Shown piece by piece: positions 34,069 to 43,633 of a DNA stretch of 47,136 nucleotides. The notes below the pieces were generated by a model. That model ran no database searches. It saw only the letters and a list, made by a program, of their open reading frames with translations, and had not been told where the DNA came from. The position numbers were made by a program, and so were the translations under genes. Location of the stretch: positions 1 through 47,136 of the forward strand of contig JANYBL010000028.1 in assembly GCA_025360815.1 (NCBI GenBank), given 5' to 3'. Positions within the stretch are counted from its first letter, which is position 1. Each line of letters begins with the position of its first letter. This DNA is from Burkholderiales bacterium. Its GTDB lineage: Bacteria > Pseudomonadota > Gammaproteobacteria > Burkholderiales > Usitatibacteraceae.

Positions 34069-36891
34069 ATGAGTCATGAATTAAAAGACGATATCGAACA
34101 TGTCGATGTCAAACATCTACTACTCGTTGATATTTCGAGCTATTTTTATCGCGCCTTCCATGCCATGCCTGATTTGCGCAGCCCTTCTGGCGCGCCAACG
34201 GGCGCGATTCGCGGTGTGGTCAATATGTTGAACACATTGCGCAAAGATCATCCACACGATTATAGCGCGTGCGTGTTTGACCCCAAAGGCAAAACCTTTC
34301 GCGATGATATTTACGCCGACTACAAGGCCACCAGAACCTCAATGCCCGAAGACTTGGTCGCACAGCTTGCACCGATGCGCGAAACCATTGAAGCCCTCGG
34401 CTGGCCATGCGTCGTCGTGAGCGGCATGGAAGCCGATGATGTCATCGGCACGCTTGCCGCACACGCCAGTGCGCGGGGCGTGAAAACCATGGTGTCAACC
34501 GGCGATAAAGATCTGGCGCAGTTGGTGAACGACCAGGTGACGCTGGTGAACACAATGTCGAATGAACGCCTCGACATCGCCGGCGTAACAGAAAAGTTTG
34601 GCGTGCCGCCGGATCGCATCATCGATTATTTAGCGCTGATGGGCGACACGGTTGATAACGTGCCCGGCGTGGAAAAAGTGGGCCCCAAAACGGCAGCCAA
34701 ATGGATTGCAGAATACGGCTCGCTCGACGGCGTGATGGCGAATGCGGCTAATATTAAAGGCGTGGTGGGTGAAAATTTACGCAAAGCCTTAGATTGGCTG
34801 CCGACTGGCCGCACGCTGGTCACGGTGAGATGCGATGTACCGCTGCCGCCGGAGTTTGAGTTTGATTCGCTGCTATATAAGCCAGCCGACACCGAAAAAC
34901 TGAACGCGCTTTACAATCAGTTTGGCTTCAAAAGCTTGCGTGCGCCTAGTGTTGGCGCTGGAAATGACACTCAAACACATGGCGCAAGCGACGCCGCACC
35001 GGTGTTTAAACAAGCTGACAAAGATGCCACGGCTTCTCGTTGGTCATCTGGCGAAGCGGCAGCCATTCAAACACCATTTGTTGATACCAAAAAATACGAA
35101 TGCATTTCGACTGAGTCGCAGTTGGACGCGTGGGTGGAAAAGCTCGACGCCACATCATTGGTGGCCCTCGATACCGAAACCACCAGCCTGGATCCAATGA
35201 CAGCGCAAATCGTCGGTCTATCGTTCGCCTGCGTTGCGGGCGAGGCTGCGTATTTGCCGCTGCGCCATATCTATCCAGGCGTGCCAGACCAATTGGATTT
35301 TGAGTTGGCGATGAGCAAATTACGCCCATGGCTTGAGGATGCATCGAAACACAAGCTCGGCCAAAACATCAAATACGATCTACATGTGTTTGCCAACCAC
35401 GACATTCAAGTGCAGGGCTATACGCATGACACACTGCTCGAGAGCTACGTACTCGAATCACACCAGCGCCACGATATGGAATCGCTTGCTACACGCCACT
35501 TGAATGCCAAAACAATTTCGTTTGAAGATGTTGCCGGGAAGGGTGCATCGCAAATCTGCTTCGATCAAGTGTCAGTCGAAACGGCTACCGAATATTCATC
35601 TGAGGATTCCGATGTCACTTTGCAATTGCACGGCGCTTTAAACGGGCAAATCGCAACTGACGCGAAGCTAAATTTCGTCTACCAAGAAATAGAAATGCCC
35701 ACCACGCACGTGCTACTCATTATCGAGCGCAACGGCGTGTTAATTGACGGTGCATTGCTCGAAAAGCAAAGTGGCGAACTTGGGCTAAAGATGATGGAGC
35801 TTGAAGCCAAGGCACACCTTGAGGCAGGCCAGCCGTTTAACTTGGGCTCGCCCAAACAATTAGCCGACATTTTGTTCGAGAAAAAAGGTATCAAGCCGCT
35901 GAAAAAAACGCCCGGCGGCGCGCCCTCAACAGACGAAGAAACCCTCGCCAAATTGGCCGAAGATCACCCGCTGCCCAAGATCATTCTGGAATATCGCAGC
36001 ATGGCCAAACTTAAAAGCACTTACACCGATAAACTGCCGCGTATGGTTAACGCCAAAACCGGCCGCGTCCATACCAACTATGGGCAGGCCGTTGCCGTCA
36101 CAGGCCGTTTATCGAGCAACGATCCTAATTTGCAAAATATTCCGGTGCGTACGGCCGAGGGCAGGCGCATCCGCGAAGCCTTTATCGCCGCACCCGGCAG
36201 TATGATTTTGTCGGCTGATTATTCGCAGATTGAGTTGCGTATCATGGCGCATTTATCATCTGATCCCGGCCTGTTAAAAGCTTTTGCGGAAGGGATGGAT
36301 GTACACCGCGCCACCGCCGCTGAAATTTTTAGCGTGCATGCCAATGATGTCACTAGCGAGCAACGCCGCTACGCCAAAGTGATAAATTTTGGACTTATTT
36401 ACGGCATGAGCGCATTCGGCTTGGCTGCGAATTTAGGCATCGAGCGCGGTGCAGCGGCGAGCTATATCGAAAAATATTTCGCCCGCTACCCCGGTGTGAA
36501 GCAATACATGGAGCGCACCAGAGCCGAGGCCAGCGAGCAAGGTTATGTGGAGACCGTATTTGGTAGACGACTATGGCTCCCCGATATCCGCTCCAGCAAC
36601 CAGGGGCGCCGCCAGGGCGCGGAGCGTGCCGCGATCAATGCACCCATGCAAGGCACTGCCGCCGATTTAATCAAGCTGGCGATGATTGCGGTGCAAGGCT
36701 GGATTGAGCGTGAGAAATTAGCCACGCGTATGGTCATGCAGGTGCATGATGAGCTGGTACTGGAAGTGCCGGAAAGCGAACTGGAATTAGTAAAGGCCAA
36801 CGTGCCGGGGCTGATGACGAATGTGGCAAAGCTCAATGTGCCGCTGGTGGCTGAGCCTGGCGTGGGACGCAATTGGGACGAGGCACATTGA
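34069..36891 (+). CDS. polA: DNA polymerase I
   Basis: Repair and Okazaki-fragment polymerase, 940 residues from the ATG at 34069. The 5'-nuclease domain (about 1-320) has SSYFYRAFHAMPDL and MEADDVIGTLA. The 3'-5' proofreading exonuclease (about 335-545) keeps acidic residues in VALDTETTSLDP (near 364), in NIKYDLHV and in SEDSDVT. The polymerase domain has motif A SADYSQIELR (near 714), motif B RRYAKVINFGLIYGMS and motif C QVHDELVLEV (near 890). All catalytic residues look intact, so it has all three activities. It is convergent with the YncE-like gene and divergent from the LOG gene. Confidence 0.97.
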   Translation: MSHELKDDIEHVDVKHLLLVDISSYFYRAFHAMPDLRSPSGAPTGAIRGVVNMLNTLRKDHPHDYSACVFDPKGKTFRDDIYADYKATRTSMPEDLVAQLAPMRETIEALGWPCVVVSGMEADDVIGTLAAHASARGVKTMVSTGDKDLAQLVNDQVTLVNTMSNERLDIAGVTEKFGVPPDRIIDYLALMGDTVDNVPGVEKVGPKTAAKWIAEYGSLDGVMANAANIKGVVGENLRKALDWLPTGRTLVTVRCDVPLPPEFEFDSLLYKPADTEKLNALYNQFGFKSLRAPSVGAGNDTQTHGASDAAPVFKQADKDATASRWSSGEAAAIQTPFVDTKKYECISTESQLDAWVEKLDATSLVALDTETTSLDPMTAQIVGLSFACVAGEAAYLPLRHIYPGVPDQLDFELAMSKLRPWLEDASKHKLGQNIKYDLHVFANHDIQVQGYTHDTLLESYVLESHQRHDMESLATRHLNAKTISFEDVAGKGASQICFDQVSVETATEYSSEDSDVTLQLHGALNGQIATDAKLNFVYQEIEMPTTHVLLIIERNGVLIDGALLEKQSGELGLKMMELEAKAHLEAGQPFNLGSPKQLADILFEKKGIKPLKKTPGGAPSTDEETLAKLAEDHPLPKIILEYRSMAKLKSTYTDKLPRMVNAKTGRVHTNYGQAVAVTGRLSSNDPNLQNIPVRTAEGRRIREAFIAAPGSMILSADYSQIELRIMAHLSSDPGLLKAFAEGMDVHRATAAEIFSVHANDVTSEQRRYAKVINFGLIYGMSAFGLAANLGIERGAAASYIEKYFARYPGVKQYMERTRAEASEQGYVETVFGRRLWLPDIRSSNQGRRQGAERAAINAPMQGTAADLIKLAMIAVQGWIEREKLATRMVMQVHDELVLEVPESELELVKANVPGLMTNVAKLNVPLVAEPGVGRNWDEAH

Positions 36892-36924
36892 ACGTTTTTA
36901 TTGAGATACGTGATCAATTTTAAT

Positions 36925-36979
36925 GAGATAAAAGACTTATGCAATGTTAGCTGCATGCTCCTTGCTGCGTTTTTATCTC
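36925..36979. other. spaced 9-bp inverted repeat between polA and the YncE-like gene
   Basis: GAGATAAAA (36925-36933) and TTTTATCTC (36971-36979) are perfect complements with a 37-base interval. It may act as a weak bidirectional terminator between convergent genes, but the long loop makes that uncertain. Confidence 0.3.
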
Positions 36980-37008
36980 TGCCTGCATCATATTCGTGTC
37001 GTGAGTAG

Positions 37009-38001
37009 TTACTCTGCTGAAATGACTAGTACTGAAAGTTTATCTGACACCAATGCGGGCAAATAAAGGCGTTTTGACGATGCATCATAAGCCATCGTCT
37101 TGGCGCTTTTTTCGGTTGGAATATTAGCGGTTACTGTGTAATGGTCGGCATTATTTTGATGAATAATCGTTACAGTGCCGTCTTTACCATTTGACGTAAA
37201 AATGGTTTGAGTAGCTTCGTCATAGGCTGCACCGTCCGGCCCCAGGCCAATCACAACACTCGAAACCTGTTGGCCATTTTTTGAGTTCGTGACAATCATT
37301 TTTTTGTTATCACAGGCTGAAAACAGGCGAGCATGTTTCGCATCAAATGCAAGGCCCGTAGGATTACTGCAGCCAGCTAGTGGCCACGTCGCGGTCAACT
37401 TGCCGCTCGACATATTGATTACCGCTATCGCAGACTTATCTTCAAGATTTACAAATAAATGACGACCATCGGTTGCGGGTAATTCTGGCTTACCGCCAAC
37501 ATCAATGGTCTGAACGACTTCAAAAGTTTTGGCATCAATCACGCTCATATTTGCAGTTTTGCCGTTGAACGTATAGAGCCTTTGGGTGGGCGGATGGTAG
37601 AGCATTGCATCAGGATTGGAGCCTGATACTTTTACCGTGCGTAACGGCTTCAATGTATCAAGATCAAACACGGTGACTGAATCGTTTTTACCGTTGCTGG
37701 TAAAGCCGACGTTAAGATCTTGCGCAAATGCAACGCCGTGTACACCCGGGGTGTCAGCAATAGTGCCAAGAAGTTTGCCTGTACTGGCGTCCAGTACCTC
37801 CACTCGATCAGCGCGGGTAACAAATAATCGATTGCGCACTTGATCGATAGAAATAAAATCCCATTTACCTGCGCCTTCAAGTGCATAACGAGCGATGACC
37901 GCGTATCCAGGCGCTGGCGCTGCGTTTGCGACAAATGGAACAGCGAAAGTGGTGATACATAGCGTCAGTGCAATACGCTCTGCAGTCTTAAAAAATGTCA
38001 T
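37009..38001 (-). CDS. YncE-like periplasmic beta-propeller protein
   Basis: 330 residues. A signal peptide (about residues 1-28, ending ANA) is followed by about seven beta-propeller repeats of the YVTN type (DRVEVLDASTGKLLGTI, DSVTVFDLDTLKPLRTV, NMSVIDAKTFEVVQTI, SAIAVINMSSGKLTATW). Such proteins are periplasmic and can bind DNA or other ligands; E. coli yncE lies beside the TonB-dependent receptor gene yncD, matching this context. I use the ATG at 38001, 31 bp after the stop of the receptor gene, rather than the overlapping longer frame. It is probably cotranscribed with the receptor. Confidence 0.85.
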   Translation of the reverse strand: MTFFKTAERIALTLCITTFAVPFVANAAPAPGYAVIARYALEGAGKWDFISIDQVRNRLFVTRADRVEVLDASTGKLLGTIADTPGVHGVAFAQDLNVGFTSNGKNDSVTVFDLDTLKPLRTVKVSGSNPDAMLYHPPTQRLYTFNGKTANMSVIDAKTFEVVQTIDVGGKPELPATDGRHLFVNLEDKSAIAVINMSSGKLTATWPLAGCSNPTGLAFDAKHARLFSACDNKKMIVTNSKNGQQVSSVVIGLGPDGAAYDEATQTIFTSNGKDGTVTIIHQNNADHYTVTANIPTEKSAKTMAYDASSKRLYLPALVSDKLSVLVISAE

Positions 38002-38032
38002 GTCAATGCGTCTTTCAGTCGAGTTGAAACGA

Positions 38033-40858
38033 TTAAAAATCAAAGCGTAAACCGGCCTGATAAGTCCGTCCGTAGAATTCCCGCTGGATTGGGCGGTCGC
38101 TGGTACCTTCAGAAAATTTAAGTGGTGTGTCGCTTAAGTTTTTAGCGTTGAAATAAACCGAAAGATTTTTATCAAATGCATAGGTGCTGCCGAAATCGAC
38201 ATAACCGCGAGGCTCAGAAAACACATCTGGAATGCCTGCGTTATTGGTGGTCGGGCCGCCAATTGCCCACAAATTGCGTGAGGTGTAGTAGTAGCCAAGC
38301 CGGAGTGTCAGACCATATTTTTCATAAAAGACGGTGGCATTCACGGTGTTTTTAGATGTCGACGGCAATGCTGAAAATTCATTCGGGCGAATTTCAAATC
38401 GTGAATTCACGATTGTCCAGTTAACACCTGCACCAAGACCGCCGAGCGCACCAGGCAATTCTCGAAAACGTTGTTCATAGCTAAACTCCAGCCCACGTGC
38501 ATGCGCTTTGCTGACGTTGGTGTAGGTGAACACCCGTGCCGCGCCCACAAAGCCCGCAAACAAGCCGTTGTTCGGGAATGTTTGGCTGGTCAAGATATTC
38601 GCAATGTAGTTGCTGATTTCTTTATCGAATAATCCGAGCGAAAGAATGCCTGCGTGCGGAAGATATTTTTCTATTGATACGTCGAGGTTATAGGCAGTGG
38701 TGGGCTTCAAACCTGGGTTACCTTGCGCAACCGTTCCGGCACCGGGGTTGATATTGAGCGAGGGATTGATTTGAATAAATCCTGGCCGCGCGATGGTGGA
38801 TGAAAATGATGCCCGTGCAATCAGCGAAGAATTAATTTCATATCGACCCTGCAAGCTAGGGAAAAAATTGAGATAGCTGTTGTTGGCAGATACCGGCGCA
38901 ATAAAGGCGCTACCCGCTGCGTCTACGCCCTTCGCGTTGGCATCGTAATTTGCCCTAGTGTCTTCAATTCGCAACCCGCCAATGATGCCCAAACGACCCA
39001 ATGTCGCCTGATATTGACCATAGGCCGCGTAAACATCTTCTTTGTCATGCTGAAACTGCAATGCAGAATTGGTGCGATTGCTCGCTGAAATTAGTTGCGC
39101 ACCCACCACACTTTGCAAGTAGCCGGTATTGATGTTTTGGCCACTCTGGTAGTTGCCTTCATAAAATATCACGTTGCCGCCAGAGGTAGCGCTGGTGAGA
39201 GCTAGTGGATTGGCAGCAAATGAGTAAGGCTGGCCGTTCACGGTGCGTTCACGAAGCCGGGCGGTTACGCCGACTTTAAGACTTTCGTTTTCCAAACCAC
39301 CCCAGTTTACGGGTAGCTGCAAATTCGCGGCAGGTGACCATTCGTGGTCATCAATATCAGATGTACTGTTCTGAAAGCGGCTCAATTTATAGGTCGCAGA
39401 ATCAAGATAGTTTGGTGCAGAAATATCAAAGTGCGGTGTGCTCCCCGGGCCGCTATTGTTATAGCGGATAGTACCGGTTACGCTGGAATCAAACGTGGAA
39501 TTGTAGTCATAGTATTTTTTGAAACCGCCTTTGGTGTAGCCCAGGCGATAGTCGAATGTTTGCACGCCAAAAATATTTTTCCCGCCAATAACAAAAACCT
39601 GATTCGATATTTTTTCCTTCTCATCGCGCAGTGTCTTTTGAAAGCTAACGCCATCAACGATCTTGTTACCCGCTACCACAGGTGAACCATCCAGATTAAT
39701 GGTCAGTCGGTTGCGATGCACGGTTTCGGTATAACCAGCATCGAAGCCACGCAAATAATAGCTGTTGTTGGCATCAGGCTGGTAGCCCAAGTCAATGCCG
39801 AAACCATGCCGTTTTCGGTTGTATTGGTATAAGCGCTGATCGATTGAGCCCAACGCGTTGGCAGGGCTTGCCCCATCGTCTAAAAACGAGGGTTCGACAT
39901 CATCAATTCCGCGCTTGTCTTCGTAGTAAGCGGCAGTGACCACAATAGAAAATGGCCGATCCTGGTACGCCACGATGCCTGAATCGCTCGGGGCCGATCC
40001 GCCCCAGCGCCCTCCGGCAGTAACGGAAATATCCGTGATATTGGTGCCGCGTAAATCTTCACGACCCGTGCCGACATTTCCTTGAATGAAGGGTGCGCCG
40101 TTGCGTGGCGCTGTTTTTGGCGTGATTTCGATGGTGCCACCTAGTGCCTCCGCGTCTTGCTCCGGCAGATTGGTTTTAGTCACTGTTAATGCGCCGACCA
40201 ACCCTGTCGGAATTGCATCCAGTGCCACGGCACGGCCGCCACTGAAAGGCGTGGCGTTGTTCGATGGTGGGAGACGCAGGCCACCAAAGGTGGTGCTGTT
40301 CAAGTCCGCATCTAGTCCACGAATATTGATGAAACGACCTTCGCCTGTATCGGTCTCCAGCGAGATGCCGGGCAATCGACGCACTGTTTCCGCAGTGCTC
40401 ACATCGGGCAATTTACGCATCTCGTCTGCGGTGGTGATGTTAACCAGATTAGGTGCTTCTTGCTGCGCAGCTCGCGCAATTGCATAGGGTGCAAATTGCG
40501 CCAACACCGTAATCGTTTCCAATGCCTTCATTGCGATCCCGATTTCGAGGTTTTGACGTGATGTTTTGTCAGCCGTAATCGTGACTGTTTTTTCTAGCAC
40601 CATCATGCCATCGGTTTTGACCACTAGCGTATAGGTTCCGGGTGCAATATCGCGAAAATTGTAACTGCCATTTGTAGAAGTGACTACCTTTACGCCCGAC
40701 TCTTTAATTACAATTTCAGCTCCCACAACAGGGCGCTTGTCTTTCTCGCGTTGTAGCAGGCCTTCAAGGTTTCCAACATCGGCCGCAAAGGCTGCAAGCG
40801 GCATAGCCTGGGCAACGAGTATCGAAAGCAACGTGCGGCGTAGCTTGTATGGCCTCAT
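38033..40858 (-). CDS. TonB-dependent outer-membrane receptor with an N-terminal carboxypeptidase-regulatory-like domain
   Basis: 941 residues. A signal peptide (about residues 1-25) precedes a carboxypeptidase-regulatory-like fold (about 28-100: AEIVIKESGVKVVTSTNGSYNFRDIAPGTYTLVV), the plug domain (about 130-250: VSTAETVRRLPGISLETDTGEGRFINIRG is its key region) and a 22-strand-type barrel ending in aromatic RFDF, as outer-membrane proteins do. It resembles the Caulobacter/Xanthomonas-type receptors often used for carbohydrates or other large ligands; the substrate cannot be read. The ATG at 40858 has AGGAT seven bases upstream. It forms a pair with the YncE-like gene. Confidence 0.92.
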   Translation of the reverse strand: MRPYKLRRTLLSILVAQAMPLAAFAADVGNLEGLLQREKDKRPVVGAEIVIKESGVKVVTSTNGSYNFRDIAPGTYTLVVKTDGMMVLEKTVTITADKTSRQNLEIGIAMKALETITVLAQFAPYAIARAAQQEAPNLVNITTADEMRKLPDVSTAETVRRLPGISLETDTGEGRFINIRGLDADLNSTTFGGLRLPPSNNATPFSGGRAVALDAIPTGLVGALTVTKTNLPEQDAEALGGTIEITPKTAPRNGAPFIQGNVGTGREDLRGTNITDISVTAGGRWGGSAPSDSGIVAYQDRPFSIVVTAAYYEDKRGIDDVEPSFLDDGASPANALGSIDQRLYQYNRKRHGFGIDLGYQPDANNSYYLRGFDAGYTETVHRNRLTINLDGSPVVAGNKIVDGVSFQKTLRDEKEKISNQVFVIGGKNIFGVQTFDYRLGYTKGGFKKYYDYNSTFDSSVTGTIRYNNSGPGSTPHFDISAPNYLDSATYKLSRFQNSTSDIDDHEWSPAANLQLPVNWGGLENESLKVGVTARLRERTVNGQPYSFAANPLALTSATSGGNVIFYEGNYQSGQNINTGYLQSVVGAQLISASNRTNSALQFQHDKEDVYAAYGQYQATLGRLGIIGGLRIEDTRANYDANAKGVDAAGSAFIAPVSANNSYLNFFPSLQGRYEINSSLIARASFSSTIARPGFIQINPSLNINPGAGTVAQGNPGLKPTTAYNLDVSIEKYLPHAGILSLGLFDKEISNYIANILTSQTFPNNGLFAGFVGAARVFTYTNVSKAHARGLEFSYEQRFRELPGALGGLGAGVNWTIVNSRFEIRPNEFSALPSTSKNTVNATVFYEKYGLTLRLGYYYTSRNLWAIGGPTTNNAGIPDVFSEPRGYVDFGSTYAFDKNLSVYFNAKNLSDTPLKFSEGTSDRPIQREFYGRTYQAGLRFDF

Positions 40859-41049
40859 GGTGACATCCTGATTTGAGCTTGAGAAAATTGCGAAAGTTAT
40901 TACTTGTACTTTTGTTTTTCGACACTACTGAACAAATATAGATTACGAAATTCACAAGACCATTTCATGACATGGCGTCTGCGTTCTGAGTGAGTGGCGC
41001 TTGAATTGTTGACGTGCGAGTTGCTGCTGCTTTACCAACAATCTGGTAA
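40859..41049. other. upstream region of the TonB-receptor gene
   Basis: The first part of a 953-bp gap between the receptor gene and rsmA. It should contain the receptor promoter on the minus strand, but I could not find a convincing -35/-10 pair. No gene or RNA is seen. Confidence 0.4.
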
Positions 41050-41580
41050 CAGAAATCACGAAGCGAATTCCCGCTTGGCGCCTTTTCCACTGAATTTGAA
41101 GCAGGAGCCATCAGACGCATTGCAGAGCAGAAACTCATCGATGCCGAGGCCAGCCGAAAGGTTGACATCGCCACCCACTCAGTCCGCACTTGGATAGATC
41201 AAATAGATCAAGCGGCCGGCACACGGCAAACTCGACCAGCCTCAATGCCAGCCCCAGCTCCAACGCCAGCCTCAATGCCAGCCTCAATGCAAGCCCCAGC
41301 CCCAGCCCCAGCCCCAGCGCCGCTCAACCACGCATCCACCACTTGAGCGCGAGTTTGTTATCGTTATAATGGAGCGAGATATATTAAAAAGGCGTAGCGC
41401 TTTGAAAAGCAGCTGATGCATGGCCTTGTACTTGTATAAGATTAAGCAGGTAAGGTACGCCATGATTAATCAGCTGCCACCTCATCTTGCGGACAAGCGG
41501 TGTGAGCGCGTGAAGTCGCTAAGAGCGACCATTAAACGTATTGCCGCGGTAAAGTCATGCCTGCGCACAGCAAATTGAGT
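41050..41580 (+). pseudogene. remnant of an IS3-family transposase (orfA/orfB) with a Pro/Ala repeat
   Basis: The frame 41050-41346 has no start codon and reads FSTEFEAGAIRRIAEQKL, then EASRKV and HSVRTWIDQ, the layout of the IS3 OrfA helix-turn-helix (FxxEFKxxAVRL...EVARxLGIS...LRRWV). It then passes into a Pro/Ala/Ser/Met repeat and stops. In another frame, 41369-41416 reads MERDILK, like the OrfA C-terminal ERDILKKA motif. A later stretch near 41440-41577 (VRYAMINQL and CERVKSLRAT) faintly resembles the start of OrfB. Frames are broken and no ends were found, so this is an old fragment. The match is by eye only. Confidence 0.45.
41240..41322 (+). repeat. low-complexity repeat of GCCTCAATGCCA and GCCCCA units
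   Basis: Mixed 12-bp units (GCCTCAATGCCA type) and 6-bp units (GCCCCA), in the orfA-like frame giving PASM and PAPA. It ends just before the stop of the remnant frame. This is typical replication-slippage sequence. Confidence 0.8.
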
Positions 41581-41811
41581 CGGCGAGCCAAGATGTTGCC
41601 GCCGGGTTCAACCGCATTTTTGGTTGCGTAAGTTCAATGACACAACGCGTTGTGATTACAGCGTAGCTTAGCGCTAACGCATCTGCATTCTGGTTGAAAA
41701 AGTAGCGACAAAATTTATTGTTATGCCGCAATGAATTATGACGTTATTGCTAAGGCTATTGTCTCAAACGCCTCGCCAGTACTGGCGTTTCAGCCATTTA
41801 GATTAAGCCAT
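41581..41811. other. spacer before rsmA, with a terminator-like palindrome
   Basis: There is no gene here. A perfect palindrome CGCCAGTACTGGCG (41774-41787), flanked by an AAACGCC/GGCGTTT pairing, lies 25-38 bp beyond the rsmA stop on the minus strand and could end the lptD-surA-pdxA-rsmA transcript; there is no long T run. Confidence 0.4.
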
Positions 41812-42594
41812 CTACCCAACTAAACTCGCATCAGCCAACAAAATAAATTCCGCTAACGACAGTGTTTCGGCGCGGCGTTTGGGATCGATGCCGAGTGCTT
41901 CTATTTCGTTTGCGGGAATGTAGGGCTTTAGGGTGTTGCTGAGGGTTTTGCGGCGTTGGCCGAAACCGGCAGTGACGATTTTGGCTAGTTGGGCGTCGTC
42001 GATAGCGCGGAGACGGTCGGTGGCGAGCGGCACCATGCGCACGATGGCGGAATTGACTTTTGGCGGCGGGGTGAAAGATTCGGGTGGCACATCGAACAGC
42101 CGCTTCATTGCGAAGCGATATTGCAGCATCACGGATAGCCTGCCATAAGCTTCGGTGTCGGGAGCGGCGACCATGCGGTCGACTACTTCTTTTTGCAACA
42201 TGAAAGTGGCGTCAATTAACGCGCTTTCATATTTTGCAAGATGGAATAAAAACGGTGTGGAAATGTTGTAAGGCAAATTGCCGACGCAGCGGAAGCGATC
42301 ACCTAGTGGCGCGAAATCAAAATCAAGCACATCGGTTTCATGCAGCGTGAATTGGCTGGCGGCGAACCGGGCGCGTACCGTATTGACCAAAGCCGCCGCC
42401 AAATCGCGATCAATCTCCACCGCATGCAAATGGTTTAATTTACCCATCAGCGGCAGCGTCAGCGCGCCTGGGCCGGGACCAATTTCAATCATGACATCAT
42501 CAACTTTAGGTGCGATGGCATTGACGATACGATCAATAATGAGTTGATCGGTTAAAAAATGTTGGCCGAATTTTTTTTTGGCTTTGGGCAGCAT
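41812..42594 (-). CDS. rsmA: 16S rRNA (adenine1518-N6/adenine1519-N6)-dimethyltransferase
   Basis: Also known as KsgA. It dimethylates two adjacent adenosines in helix 45 of 16S rRNA late in 30S assembly. 260 residues, a normal size. KKKFGQHFLTDQLIIDRIV is the family start, MIEIGPGPGALTLPL the SAM-binding motif, and NLPYNISTPFLFHL the catalytic NLPY motif; the C-terminal FGQRRKTLSNTLK is also conserved. Its ATG lies one base after the pdxA stop (TAGCATG), so the two are likely translationally coupled in the lptD-surA-pdxA-rsmA operon. Confidence 0.97.
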   Translation of the reverse strand: MLPKAKKKFGQHFLTDQLIIDRIVNAIAPKVDDVMIEIGPGPGALTLPLMGKLNHLHAVEIDRDLAAALVNTVRARFAASQFTLHETDVLDFDFAPLGDRFRCVGNLPYNISTPFLFHLAKYESALIDATFMLQKEVVDRMVAAPDTEAYGRLSVMLQYRFAMKRLFDVPPESFTPPPKVNSAIVRMVPLATDRLRAIDDAQLAKIVTAGFGQRRKTLSNTLKPYIPANEIEALGIDPKRRAETLSLAEFILLADASLVG

Positions 42595-42595
42595 G

Positions 42596-43633
42596 CTATC
42601 TTTTGCGTCGATTCGCTAGATCAATAGCCAACTGAATCGCAGCTTTCATGCTGCCGGTATCGATTCCGTTGCCCGGTTTCCCAGCGAGATCCAGTGCGGT
42701 GCCGTGATCTACCGAGGTGCGAATGATTGGCAAGCCCAGCGTGATATTGACGCCTTGGCCGAAGCTGGCAAATTTGAGCACCGGCAAGCCTTGGTCGTGA
42801 TACATCGCCAACACCGCATCGGCGTGTAGCAAGTGTTGGGGCGTGAACAGCGTATCCGCGGGCAAAGGCCCCGAAAGCCGCATGCCTTCTCGCTTTAGCG
42901 CTTCGACGACAGGTCTGATGACGTTGATTTCTTCCGAACCCAAATGCCCTGATTCGCCCGCATGCGGGTTCAAACCCGACACCAAAATACGCGGGTCGGT
43001 AAAGCCAAACTTATCACGCAAATCGCGGTGTAAAATTCGCAGCGTCGCGATGAGGCTAGCCGCGGTAATCGCGGCAGGAACATCTTTCAATGCCAAGTGG
43101 GTGGTGGCCAACGCGACGCGCAGCATCGGTTTGCCACCGACCAACATCATCACCACCTGCGGTGTGGTCGTGCGCTCGGCGAAATATTCGGTATGCCCTA
43201 AAAATTTGCCGAGACCGGGAACAGCAGCATCGTTAATCACGCCTTTGTGAATCGGTGCTGTAACGACGGCATCGTATTGGCCGTTTTCGACACCTTGGCC
43301 GTATTTGCCGCTTTGGCAGCTCCCGCAGCCGCGGATAGCGCGATCAAGCAGGCTCAGAACATATGGGCTGTTGGCTGGGTTTAGAAACCCGGGAACAACT
43401 TCAGCCGCAACAGGAACGTCCTCAACGGCTAAGGCATCAATCGATACCTGATGCAGCGCGGCACGAGCGGCCAAGACATTTTTATCGCCAATAACGACCA
43501 GTCGAGCGGAAGGAAATAAATTACCTGCCGATGCTCCGATCAACACACAAAGATCAGGGCCGATGCCCGCCGGTTCTCCCGACGTGATGGCAATCGTTCG
43601 TATGTTATTTCTCTTCCAAACGATACTCAACAA
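42596..43633 (-). CDS. pdxA: 4-hydroxythreonine-4-phosphate dehydrogenase
   Basis: Oxidises 4-phosphohydroxy-L-threonine in pyridoxal phosphate synthesis. The family start TIAITSGEPAGIGPDLC and the metal ligands in GHTEYFAERT, GLNPHAGESGHLG and MYHDQGLPVLKF are present. A short extra loop near the middle (CGSCQSGKYGQG) is unusual. The start is unclear: family members begin a few residues before TIAIT, but here that point has only an ATA (43603), two bases past the surA stop and eight after GGAAGAG. In-frame TTG codons at 43633 and 43630 overlap surA by about 26-29 bp; an ATG at 43678 overlaps it by 74 bp. I report the first TTG. Confidence 0.92.
   Translation of the reverse strand: MLSIVWKRNNIRTIAITSGEPAGIGPDLCVLIGASAGNLFPSARLVVIGDKNVLAARAALHQVSIDALAVEDVPVAAEVVPGFLNPANSPYVLSLLDRAIRGCGSCQSGKYGQGVENGQYDAVVTAPIHKGVINDAAVPGLGKFLGHTEYFAERTTTPQVVMMLVGGKPMLRVALATTHLALKDVPAAITAASLIATLRILHRDLRDKFGFTDPRILVSGLNPHAGESGHLGSEEINVIRPVVEALKREGMRLSGPLPADTLFTPQHLLHADAVLAMYHDQGLPVLKFASFGQGVNITLGLPIIRTSVDHGTALDLAGKPGNGIDTGSMKAAIQLAIDLANRRKR

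Noticed and set aside
40965-41189. 74-residue minus-strand frame in the receptor-rsmA gap
   Set aside because: The opposite strand gives a better reading as a transposase helix-turn-helix, so this is probably its shadow.
41240-41322. Pro/Ala repeat as a real protein tail, for example of a phasin
   Set aside because: The frame has no start codon and the upstream part matches a transposase helix-turn-helix better.
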